Shown here: piece by piece, positions 35,271-42,376 of the stretch | Layout: every line of letters begins with the position of its first letter | Position numbering within the stretch: position 1 is the stretch's first letter | Assembly: GCA_965221555.1 (NCBI GenBank) | Contig: OZ244895.1 | Location: 2,790,001-2,854,000, forward strand | DNA length: 64,000 nucleotides | Reading direction: 5' to 3' | Source of the DNA: JAJEAD01 sp965221555 | GTDB lineage: Bacteria > Pseudomonadota > Gammaproteobacteria > HK1 | Notes under the pieces: model-generated | Seen by the model: only the letters and a program-made list of their open reading frames with translations | Databases searched by the model: none | Told to the model about the DNA's origin: nothing | Position numbers and translations under genes: made by a program

Positions 35271-36383
35271 ATGAACCACCACACGATCGAGGAAATCATC
35301 GCCGACTTCGCCGAGGGAAAGCTCATCGTGCTCATGGATGACGAGAGTCGCGAGAACGAGGGCGATCTCATCATGCCGGCGGAGAAGGTAAGCCCCGAAG
35401 CGATCAACTTCATGGCCCGCTACGGGCGAGGGTTGATCTGCATGCCGATCACCCGCGAGCGGTGCGCGCAGCTCGACCTCAAGCCCATGGTGGCGGAGAA
35501 CCGCGAGGCCCAACGCACCCAGTTCACGGCCTCCATCGACGCGGCATCGGGCGTGAGTACGGGCATCTCGGCCGCGGATCGCGCCACCACCGTCCTCGCC
35601 GCGATACATCCGCACGCCAAGCCCTCCGACCTGGTGCAGCCGGGACACATCTTCCCGCTGATGGCGGAGCCCGGCGGGGTGCTCACGCGCGCCGGCCACA
35701 CCGAGGCGGGCTGCGACCTCGCCCGGCTTGCCGGCCTCGCGCCGGCCGCGGTGCTGGTGGAGATCCTCAACGAAGACGGCACCATGGCGAGGCGCCCCGA
35801 ACTCGAGGCCTTCGCGCTACGCCACGGGCTCAAGCTCGGGACCATCGCCGACCTCATACGCTATCGGATGACGACCGAGAAGACGGTGCGCCGCGTGGGG
35901 GAGTGCGATCTGCCCACTCGCCACGGACACTTCCGACTCGTCGCCTATCAGGACAGCGTGGCGGGGAGAGTGCATTTCGCGCTCGTCGCCGGTACGCCCG
36001 CCCGCGACGAGCGCGGGGCCCTCATCAGGGTCCACATCGCCGACTCCCTCAACGATCTCACCGGCAACCGTCGCGACGAACACCTCTGGAGCATCGGAGG
36101 CGCGCTCGAGAGGATCGCGAGCGAGGGCGCGGGAGCGCTCATCATCCTGCGCAGCCAGGAAACCGAGCAGGACATCCTCGCCCAGGTGCGCACCTACGAG
36201 CAGCGCGACCGGGGGGAACCCCTGCCGAGCACCGAATCCAGCCCCGACCTGCGCACCTACGGCCTCGGCACCCAGATCCTCCTCGATCTCGGTCTCACCC
36301 GGGTCCGGGTGCTGGGCACTCCGCGGCGACTGCTCGGGGTATCGGGATTCGGGCTCGAGATCGTCGACTACGTGGAACCCTGA
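35271..36383 (+). CDS. ribB: 3,4-dihydroxy-2-butanone 4-phosphate synthase with degenerate GTP cyclohydrolase II domain
   Basis: The N-terminal domain (about 1-200) makes the four-carbon riboflavin precursor: DDESRENEGDLIMPAEK and RAGHTEAGCDLARLAGL are intact. The C-terminal RibA-like domain (about 205-370) has lost the three zinc cysteines (HSECLTGD...CDCG is HIADSLND...RRDEH here) and the RQEGR motif, so it should not hydrolyse GTP. This matches the RibBX class known in proteobacteria; a separate ribA is expected elsewhere. Confidence 0.93.
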   Translation: MNHHTIEEIIADFAEGKLIVLMDDESRENEGDLIMPAEKVSPEAINFMARYGRGLICMPITRERCAQLDLKPMVAENREAQRTQFTASIDAASGVSTGISAADRATTVLAAIHPHAKPSDLVQPGHIFPLMAEPGGVLTRAGHTEAGCDLARLAGLAPAAVLVEILNEDGTMARRPELEAFALRHGLKLGTIADLIRYRMTTEKTVRRVGECDLPTRHGHFRLVAYQDSVAGRVHFALVAGTPARDERGALIRVHIADSLNDLTGNRRDEHLWSIGGALERIASEGAGALIILRSQETEQDILAQVRTYEQRDRGEPLPSTESSPDLRTYGLGTQILLDLGLTRVRVLGTPRRLLGVSGFGLEIVDYVEP

Positions 36384-36402
36384 GGAGAGACCGGCAAGCC
36401 CC

Positions 36403-36879
36403 ATGGCCAAGTTCGATATCGAGCCCGCGGACTACGAGGTCGGGAACGCGCGTTTCGCAATCGTCGCGGCCCGTTTCAATCGCGACATCGGCGACGCCCT
36501 CCTCGAAGGGGCGCTCCACGCGTTCTCAGACCATGGCGTGCCGCCCGAGGAGATCCGTGTGGTGCGGGTGCCGGGGGCCTTCGAGCTGCCGCTGGCGGCA
36601 AAGCGCCTGGCCGAAGGCGGTCGCTACGCCGCCGTCGTCGCTCTCGGCGCCGTGATCCGCGGCGAGACGCCGCACTTCGACTACGTCGCGGGCGAGTGCG
36701 CGCGCGGCATTGCGAAGGTGTCGCTCGACTCCGGAGTGCCGGTGATCTTCGGCGTGCTCACCACCGATGACCACGCGCAGGCGAAAGCCCGGGCGGGAGG
36801 CGCGGCCGGCAACAAGGGGGCGGAAGCGGCGATGGCCGCGCTCGAGATGGCCACCCTGCTGCGCGCGCTCGACCGATGA
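36403..36879 (+). CDS. ribH: 6,7-dimethyl-8-ribityllumazine synthase
   Basis: Penultimate riboflavin step, 158 residues, forming a large symmetrical assembly in relatives. FAIVAARFNRDIGDALLEGA, VRVPGAFELPLAAKRLA, ALGAVIRGETPHFDYV and PVIFGVLTTDDHAQA with the catalytic His region are all present. Its stop overlaps the nusB start (ATGA). Confidence 0.97.
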   Translation: MAKFDIEPADYEVGNARFAIVAARFNRDIGDALLEGALHAFSDHGVPPEEIRVVRVPGAFELPLAAKRLAEGGRYAAVVALGAVIRGETPHFDYVAGECARGIAKVSLDSGVPVIFGVLTTDDHAQAKARAGGAAGNKGAEAAMAALEMATLLRALDR

Positions 36880-37304
36880 AGAGGGGGGGCCGGGTGCGGG
36901 CGAGACAGGCGGCGGTGCAGGCCCTGTACCAGTGGCAGATCACCCACCAGCCCCCGCGCGAGGTCGCGGCCCAGTTCCGCGAAGAGGGTCGCCTCGACGA
37001 TCTCGACGAAGACCTCTTCATCGAGCTGATGGACGCAGTGCCCGCCAACCTCGCGGGCCTGGACGCGTCCCTGGAGCCCTGGCTTGATCGTCCCCTCGCC
37101 CAGGTGGACCCGGTGGAGCGTGCCATCCTGCGCCTGTGCGCCCACGAGCTGGCCCATGCGAGCGATGTGCCGTGGCGGGTCATCGTGAGCCAGGGCGTGG
37201 AGCTCGCCCACACCTTCGGAGCGGAGCAGAGCCACCGCTTCGTGAACGGCGTGCTCGATCGCCTCGCGAGGGCCACCCGCCCCACCGAGACGCAGTGCGG
37301 GTAG
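36876..37304 (+). CDS. nusB: Transcription antitermination factor NusB
   Basis: A 142-residue all-helical partner of NusE/S10 in rRNA antitermination. RARQAAVQALYQWQI starts the fold; DPVERAILRLCAHEL and VIVSQGVELAHTFGAEQSHRFVNGVLD are the conserved C-terminal helices. Its last 10 nt overlap the GTG start of the ThiL-like gene downstream. Confidence 0.96.
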   Translation: MKRGGRVRARQAAVQALYQWQITHQPPREVAAQFREEGRLDDLDEDLFIELMDAVPANLAGLDASLEPWLDRPLAQVDPVERAILRLCAHELAHASDVPWRVIVSQGVELAHTFGAEQSHRFVNGVLDRLARATRPTETQCG

Positions 37305-38215
37305 CAGCCGCAGAAGGCGAGCAGATCGCGATCGCCGTCGACACCCTGGTGGACGGCGTGCACTTTCCCTCCGACACCGACCCCGTGGATGTCGGCTACA
37401 AGGCGGTGGCGGTCAACCTGAGCGATCTCGCCGCGATGGGGGCCCGGCCCCTCGCCCTCTCCGCCGCGCTGCTCGCGCCGGGGCACGAGGACCGACGCGT
37501 GGCCGCGCTGCGCCGGGGCATGGAAGAGGCTTGCCGGCCGCACCGCCTCGAAGCGCCCCGGCCGCGGGTCGGAGCGGGGCATTTCACGGTGTGCGTCAGT
37601 GCGGCGGGCGCGCTGCCGCGGGGTTCGGCGCTCACCCGTGCGGGGGCGCGGGTCGGGGACCGCGTCTACGTCACCGGAGAGCTCGGAGACGCCGGCCTCG
37701 CGCTGCGCGAGCACTACGGCAGCCTGCGCCTTCGCGAAGAGGCCCGGCGCCGGGCGTGGTCCCGATTGCGCCGCCCGAGCGCGCGGGTGGCGGTCGGAAT
37801 CGCGCTTCGCCCCATCGCCTCCGCCGCCATCGACGTGTCCGACGGCTTGATTGCGGATCTCGGACACCTGTGCCGCGCGAGCCGGGTCGGCGCGCGCCTC
37901 CATCCCGACCGGCTGCCCCGGTCGGACGCGTTGCGCACCAGCGCGGGGGAGGAGGATGGCTGGCGCCTCGCCGCCACCGGCGGAGACGACTACGAGCTGT
38001 GCTTCACGGTTCCGCCGGCGCGGGTGGCGCTGCTCGAGGCGCTCGTGGCCGACTTCGGCTGCCAGGTGACCGAGATCGGCAGCATCGAAGCGGGTTCCGA
38101 GGTGAGCTGCATCCTCCCGGACGGGCGACCCTGGCACCCCGGAGACCGCGGCGGTTATCGACACTTCGCACCACGCCGCCGGAGGGGGGACGGGCCATCG
38201 GATCCGAACGCGTGA
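37295..38215 (+). CDS. thiL: ThiL-like protein, large piece lacking the N-terminal GDD and GGDTT motifs
   Basis: Occupies the normal thiL position (nusB-thiL-pgpA); thiamine-monophosphate kinase makes thiamine diphosphate. From the GTG at 37295 the 306 residues begin at the strand after the missing GIGDDAAV loop: IAVDTLVDGVHFP, AVNLSDLAAMGARP, AIDVSDGLIADLGHL and TGGDDYELCFTV are intact. About 45 N-terminal residues are absent because the gene starts inside nusB. The GGDTT motif (magnesium-binding Asp122 in E. coli) is replaced by PRPRV without any gap in the alignment. The missing motifs occur in the separate protein at 38844-39308. It may be the large subunit of a split kinase, or inactive. 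Confidence 0.85.
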   Translation: MRVAAAEGEQIAIAVDTLVDGVHFPSDTDPVDVGYKAVAVNLSDLAAMGARPLALSAALLAPGHEDRRVAALRRGMEEACRPHRLEAPRPRVGAGHFTVCVSAAGALPRGSALTRAGARVGDRVYVTGELGDAGLALREHYGSLRLREEARRRAWSRLRRPSARVAVGIALRPIASAAIDVSDGLIADLGHLCRASRVGARLHPDRLPRSDALRTSAGEEDGWRLAATGGDDYELCFTVPPARVALLEALVADFGCQVTEIGSIEAGSEVSCILPDGRPWHPGDRGGYRHFAPRRRRGDGPSDPNA

Positions 38216-38712
38216 ACGCTCCGGCCGCCCGCGATCGCCCCGCTCTGCGCTGGTGGCTGCATCCTCGCCGCCTGCTCGCCTGCGGTCTCGGTCTCGGACT
38301 GTCCCCGCGGGCGCCCGGAACCTGCGGCACCCTCCTCGGAGTCCTCCTCTACCTTCCGGCCGCGCACCTGCCGCTGCCCGTCTATCTCCTCGCCCTCGCC
38401 GCTCTCGCCGGAATCGGGGTATGGATTTGCGGGCGCACCGCGGAGGAGCTCGCCGACCACGACCCCTCCGCCATCGTCTGGGACGAGGTGATCGGATTCC
38501 TGACCGCCATGATTGCGGCGCCGGCGGGCTGGGTCTGGCTGGTGGCCGGATTCGTGTTGTTCCGATTCTTCGATATCGCGAAGCCCTGGCCGGTGCGGGC
38601 GGCGGAGCGCCTCCCGGGCGGCCTCGGCATCCTGCTCGACGACGTGGTCGCGGGAGCGCTCAGCCTGGTCGTGCTGCAACTCGCCGCGCTTGCCATCGGT
38701 CCAGGGGGCTGA
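38212..38712 (+). CDS. pgpA: Phosphatidylglycerophosphatase A
   Basis: Membrane phosphatase making phosphatidylglycerol, 166 residues. LGLGLSPRAPGTCGTLLGVLLY, ADHDPSAIVWDEVIGFLTA and FVLFRFFDIAKPWP, then LLDDVVAGALS are diagnostic. The GTG at 38212 overlaps the thiL stop by 4 nt. It lies between the two ThiL-like pieces. Confidence 0.95.
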   Translation: MNAPAARDRPALRWWLHPRRLLACGLGLGLSPRAPGTCGTLLGVLLYLPAAHLPLPVYLLALAALAGIGVWICGRTAEELADHDPSAIVWDEVIGFLTAMIAAPAGWVWLVAGFVLFRFFDIAKPWPVRAAERLPGGLGILLDDVVAGALSLVVLQLAALAIGPGG

Positions 38713-38785
38713 TGGCGGCACGCGCGTACGCGTGCCCGCGCTGACCCGGGTGTAGGGTTCCACCGGCGCCGGGCCGCCTGCTCGC

Positions 38786-38791
38786 TATACT
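38786..38791 (+). promoter_or_regulatory. Possible -10 element upstream of the small ThiL-like gene
   Basis: TATACT matches five of six bases of the sigma-70 -10 consensus, 52 bp before the GTG at 38844 in a GC-rich gap. No good -35 was found at the usual spacing. If real, the small ThiL piece and mutH have their own transcript. Confidence 0.35.
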
Positions 38792-38843
38792 CGACTTCCT
38801 TCCGCCGCGACCGGGAACGATTCCGACCGCGCACCCGTCGACA

Positions 38844-39308
38844 GTGGACGAATTCGAACTCATCGAGCGCTTCTTCAAAGCCCCGGGCGCGCCCGGTGAC
38901 GGCGTGTGGCTCGGCATCGGCGACGACGCCGCGGTGCTCGAGGTCCCGTCCGGGCGCACCGTTGTCGACGCAATGACCGTGCACGCCATTCCACGAGGTG
39001 GGGACGGCTTCGCGTTCGGCTCCTTCGCGCTCCGCGACGCCATCGAGCGTGCGCGCGCGACGGGAGGGACGCCACGCTGGCTCGCCCTCGCGCTCACCCT
39101 TCCGGAAGCCGACGAGGAATGGCTCGAAGGGTTCGCGCGCGCGGTCCGCGACACCGAACGCCGCCACCGCGTGCGCCTGGTCGGCGGGGACACCACCGCG
39201 GGACCGGGCGCGCTCGTGGTCTGCGTGTTCGCGGTGCTTGCCGAAGGCAGGCATCACGACGACGGTCTCGCCGCAACGCCGCCTCAGGGCGGCGGGAAGA
39301 ACGAGTGA
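38844..39308 (+). CDS. Stand-alone ThiL N-terminal domain (small piece) carrying GDD and GGDTT motifs
   Basis: A 154-residue protein equal to only the N-terminal AIRS domain of ThiL. MDEFELIERFF and LGIGDDAAVLEVPSG align with the start of canonical ThiL; ALALTLPEADEEWLEGFA and RLVGGDTTAGPGALVV follow. It lacks what the protein at 37295 keeps: the STDTL...HF segment is DAMTVHAIP and the NLSDLAAMGA helix is ALRDAIERARATGG. There is no C-terminal domain. It starts with GTG and is coupled to mutH by a GTGA overlap. Retention of catalytic motifs and clean codon use argue against a decaying fragment. Confidence 0.85.
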   Translation: MDEFELIERFFKAPGAPGDGVWLGIGDDAAVLEVPSGRTVVDAMTVHAIPRGGDGFAFGSFALRDAIERARATGGTPRWLALALTLPEADEEWLEGFARAVRDTERRHRVRLVGGDTTAGPGALVVCVFAVLAEGRHHDDGLAATPPQGGGKNE

Positions 39309-40000
39309 CCCCGCCGCCGCCAAGCCGCCCCGCCCCGCCCCGGGACGAGGAAGAGCTCATGACGCGAGCCAGGGCGCTCGCCGGTCTCACGCTCGCTGAA
39401 GTCGCAGAGGAACAGGGATGGCCGATTCCCGATACCTCACGATCCGGCAAGGGGTGGCCCGGACAACTCATCGAGAGTGCGCTGGGCGCGAGCGCGGCAT
39501 CGCGACCGGAGCCTGACTTCCAGCTCATTGGAGTCGAGCTCAAGACGATTCCCGTCGACCCTCGCGGCCGCCCCCGGGAAACCACCTACGTGTGCAGCGT
39601 TCCCCTCGGCGACGGGTCGAGCTCGACCTGGGAGGAGTCGAGCCTGAGGCGCAAGCTCGCACGCGTGTTGTGGATTCCCCTCCTCTGCGGCGATGCGCTT
39701 CCCGTCGGCGAGCGAAGGATCGGCTCGCCGCTGTTATGGAGCCCGGACGCGGAAGAAGAGGCGGCGCTGCGCGCGGACTGGGAAGAGTTCATGGAGCTTG
39801 TCTGCGTCGGGCGGGTCGACGAGATCACCGCGCATTTCGGCACCTGCCTGCAGATTCGACCGAAGGCCGCGAACGCGCGCAGCCGGCGCTTCGCGGTGGG
39901 AGTCGACGGCACCCGGGTGCCCACTCTCCCCCGAGGCTTCTATCTGCGCACCGGGTTCACCGCCGCGATCCTCGAGTCCGGCTACCTGATGGCGGGCTGA
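39305..40000 (+). CDS. mutH: DNA mismatch repair endonuclease MutH
   Basis: Nicks the unmethylated strand at hemimethylated GATC sites after MutS/MutL activation. From the GTG at 39305 it has 231 residues. GKGWPGQLIESALGA, then the catalytic D-ExK site in PEPDFQLIGVELKTIPVD, and TTYVCSVPL match the family. C-terminal LPRGFYLRTGFTAAIL is conserved. Its presence implies Dam-directed repair. The link to the ThiL piece is unexplained. Confidence 0.95.
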   Translation: MTPPPPSRPAPPRDEEELMTRARALAGLTLAEVAEEQGWPIPDTSRSGKGWPGQLIESALGASAASRPEPDFQLIGVELKTIPVDPRGRPRETTYVCSVPLGDGSSSTWEESSLRRKLARVLWIPLLCGDALPVGERRIGSPLLWSPDAEEEAALRADWEEFMELVCVGRVDEITAHFGTCLQIRPKAANARSRRFAVGVDGTRVPTLPRGFYLRTGFTAAILESGYLMAG

Positions 40001-40072
40001 TCTCAACCGGCACATCCGTCTACTCGGCAAAGCGTGGCCACGCCACGCGCCGGTCGGCCGAGGGCGGCGTAT

Positions 40073-40101
40073 TTGACCACCGGTATCACTGCCGCAAGAA
40101 T
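40073..40101 (+). promoter_or_regulatory. Sigma-70-like promoter upstream of the Tat-exported binding protein
   Basis: TTGACC (40073-40078) and AAGAAT (40096-40101) are separated by 17 bp. They lie 37 bp upstream of the start codon, and the gene has GGAGG about 6 bp before its ATG. The -35 has five of six consensus bases. Confidence 0.6.
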
Positions 40102-40137
40102 GACCGGGACGGGATCCACATCCATCTGGAGGTCGTA

Positions 40138-41706
40138 ATGAACACGAACCGGAGCACGTCTCTCAATCGCCGCGACTTTCTCATCGGGTCGAGTGCACTC
40201 GGGGTGGCGGCCGCCGCCGGCCCCCGGCTCGCGTGGGGCGCCGAGGGCAGTGTCCTGCGGGTACGCTCCTATGCCGACCTTCAGATACTCGATCCGAGCT
40301 ACACGCTGTCGGAGCCGGAGTCCGACATCCAGGGCGCCATCTTCAACCGGCTCATCGAATACGCCCCGGGCGATGTCTGGGAGTGGAGGCTGGACGCGGC
40401 AAGCGCCATCGAGCAGGTGGACGACCACCACATCTCGTTCACCCTGCGCCCCGGCATCATGTGGACGGGTGGCTTCGGCGAGATGACGGCCGAAGACGTG
40501 AAGTACTCCTTCGAGCGGGTGGCGGACCCGGCGATGGAGTCACCTTATGCGGAGGACTGGGCGAGCCTCGTACGGGTAGACGTGACGGACCGGTACTCGG
40601 GCGTCATCGTGCTCAAGGAACCCTCGCCGATGGTGTGGACCACGACGCTGGTCGGCCAGGGCGGCACGATCGTCTGCAAGGCGGCAGTGGAAGCGCTGCC
40701 CGAGAAGAGATTCACCACCGAGCCCCCCGCGGTATCCGGCCCCTACTACATCGAGGAGTGGGTGCCCAAGCAGAGGACGGTGCTCGCCCGCAACCCCGAC
40801 TGGAATGGCCCCGCGCCGGGCTTCGACCGGATCGAGATCTACCCCATCGAGGACGAGAAGACCGCCGAGCTCGGCTTCGAGGCCGGGGACCTGGACTACA
40901 CGCGAATCAGCCTGAGCTCCCTGACCGAGTACCGGCAGTCTCTGCCCCAGGGAGCGATGCTGCTCGAGAACCCCTCGCTCAAGTACGTCTGGCTGGGGAT
41001 GAACATCGACCATCCCCAGTTCCAGGATATCCGGGTGCGCAAGGCGGTTCAGATGGCGGTGGACGTGGACGCGATCCTGGAGGCGGCCTACTTCGGCGTC
41101 GCCGAGGCCGCGACCGGCATCGTGGCGCCGGGTCTTACCGGCAACCGCGGATACAACATGACGGAATACGATCCGGAAGCGGCCCGTCAGTTGCTCGCCG
41201 ACGCCGGATACGAGAACGGGTTCCGCACCACACTGAACGTTCTCAACAAGGCCGCCTTCGTGACGATGGCGCAGGTGATTCAGGCCAACCTCGCCGAGAT
41301 CGGCATCGAGGTGCAGATCAACCAGCTCGACTCCGGTGCCTGGTGGACGATGGGCATGGAGTCGGAAGGGGAAGCGTGGAAGGACGTGCAGCTCTACCTG
41401 CAACGATTCTCGACGCTGCCCGACCCGGGCTGGACGACGATGTGGTTCACCTGTGATCAGGTCGGGGTGTGGAACTGGGAGCGCTGGTGCAACCAGGAGT
41501 TCACGGAGTTGCACCGCAATGCGATGGTCGAGCTCGATCCCGCGAAGCGCGACGTCATGTACAAGCGCATGCAGGACCTGATGGAGGAGTCGGGCGCTTA
41601 CCGCTTCATCACCCACGAAGCCACCCCGGCCCTGTACCGCGACACCATCATTCCGGCCGTACAGCCGGACGGGGGAGTTTCACTACGGGACTTCAAGCAA
41701 GCCTGA
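40138..41706 (+). CDS. Tat-exported family 5 solute-binding protein, orphan
   Basis: A 522-residue ABC-type binding protein. The N-terminus has a twin-arginine signal (SLNRRDFLIGSSALGVAAAAG, with cleavage after about residue 34). Family 5 features: DGWEWRLDAASAIEQ-like lead, SFTLRPGIMWTGG, MTAEDVKYSFERV, PSLKYVWLGMNIDHPQFQDIRVRKAVQMAVD and AARQLLADAGYENGF. No permease or ATPase gene lies on either side, so it must work with transport parts encoded elsewhere or has another role. Confidence 0.92.
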   Translation: MNTNRSTSLNRRDFLIGSSALGVAAAAGPRLAWGAEGSVLRVRSYADLQILDPSYTLSEPESDIQGAIFNRLIEYAPGDVWEWRLDAASAIEQVDDHHISFTLRPGIMWTGGFGEMTAEDVKYSFERVADPAMESPYAEDWASLVRVDVTDRYSGVIVLKEPSPMVWTTTLVGQGGTIVCKAAVEALPEKRFTTEPPAVSGPYYIEEWVPKQRTVLARNPDWNGPAPGFDRIEIYPIEDEKTAELGFEAGDLDYTRISLSSLTEYRQSLPQGAMLLENPSLKYVWLGMNIDHPQFQDIRVRKAVQMAVDVDAILEAAYFGVAEAATGIVAPGLTGNRGYNMTEYDPEAARQLLADAGYENGFRTTLNVLNKAAFVTMAQVIQANLAEIGIEVQINQLDSGAWWTMGMESEGEAWKDVQLYLQRFSTLPDPGWTTMWFTCDQVGVWNWERWCNQEFTELHRNAMVELDPAKRDVMYKRMQDLMEESGAYRFITHEATPALYRDTIIPAVQPDGGVSLRDFKQA

Positions 41707-41723
41707 TCTGATCCCGCGGCGTG

Positions 41724-41756
41724 CGTAGCGGCGCCGCCAACACGGCCGCCGCTACG
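41724..41756 (+). terminator. Hairpin after the orphan binding protein
   Basis: A 10-bp perfect stem (CGTAGCGGCG, 41724-41733, with CGCCGCTACG, 41747-41756) begins 18 bp after the stop codon. No T-tract follows, so it may stabilise the mRNA end or act with Rho. Confidence 0.5.
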
Positions 41757-41789
41757 TGAGCGCTGGAGTTCCGTGGTCGAACAGAATCT

Positions 41790-42017
41790 TCACGCTTCGA
41801 CGGCAGTCTTCAGGGATTCTGCTTCGTGTTTGAGGACAGCGGTTACCTGCCACGCCTTCACCTCGGGATACCACTCAAGAAACTCCTTCACGGTAGCTCC
41901 GCTCTCGAGATTCTCGAAAAGGGCGTACACCGGCACTCGGGTGCCTACAAAGGCCCAATCTCCGCTGATCTTGTGGGGATTGCATTCCACCGCCGGGCAG
42001 TTCGTCCAGTTCGTCAT
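41790..42017 (-). CDS. DUF433 domain protein, antitoxin-like
   Basis: A 75-residue protein matching the DUF433 pattern: FVGTRVPVYALFENLESGATVKEFLEWYPEVKAWQVTAVLKHEAESL. Such proteins often pair with a DUF5615 PIN-like toxin encoded immediately downstream. Here only 83 bp separate it from the convergent binding-protein gene, so the partner is absent. The region is less GC-rich than its surroundings, hinting at acquisition. Confidence 0.8.
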   Translation of the reverse strand: MTNWTNCPAVECNPHKISGDWAFVGTRVPVYALFENLESGATVKEFLEWYPEVKAWQVTAVLKHEAESLKTAVEA

Positions 42018-42047
42018 GGGGTGGCCTTCTCTACCTAAGGGGTTGAG

Positions 42048-42317
42048 TCACCTAGCGTGCACTCTCGAGCGGTACCGAAGTCCCGCAACACCGTCCACAG
42101 AACCGCGCTGGCGTAGATTTTGCATCGCAAGCAAACCTTCGCGCATACGTGGGCCAAATACTCCATCTGCACCTTGGGTGAAAACGTGGTAACAGGCTGA
42201 CGAAATGCCCATACACTTGGCACGGACCACGGCAATGCTCCTGATGAATTCAAGGTGGACAACTCCAATCTGATCAGAGGTCTTAACCCATCTCAAGGCC
42301 TTTCTTGCTTCTTCCAA
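42048..42317 (-). CDS. Uncertain small protein or gene fragment
   Basis: A possible 89-residue frame starting with TTG at 42317 (EEARKALRWVKTSDQIGVVH..., VFGPRMREGLLAMQNLRQRG). I recognise no family. A second minus-strand frame (42035-42268) overlaps it and both look non-conserved. It lies in the lower-GC island with the DUF433 and DUF262 genes and may be debris. Confidence 0.25.
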   Translation of the reverse strand: MEEARKALRWVKTSDQIGVVHLEFIRSIAVVRAKCMGISSACYHVFTQGADGVFGPRMREGLLAMQNLRQRGSVDGVAGLRYRSRVHAR

Positions 42318-42376
42318 GACGCTGTTATGCGGTCACGAGTGAACCGGTCCGCGGGCCATCGTCATCATGCGGCGGG

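Noticed and set aside
37136..37340. Sequencing frameshift as the reason for the missing ThiL N-terminus.
   Set aside because: nusB is intact to its normal end and no GIGDDAAV-like sequence exists in any frame upstream; the separate loss of GGDTT occurs without an indel.
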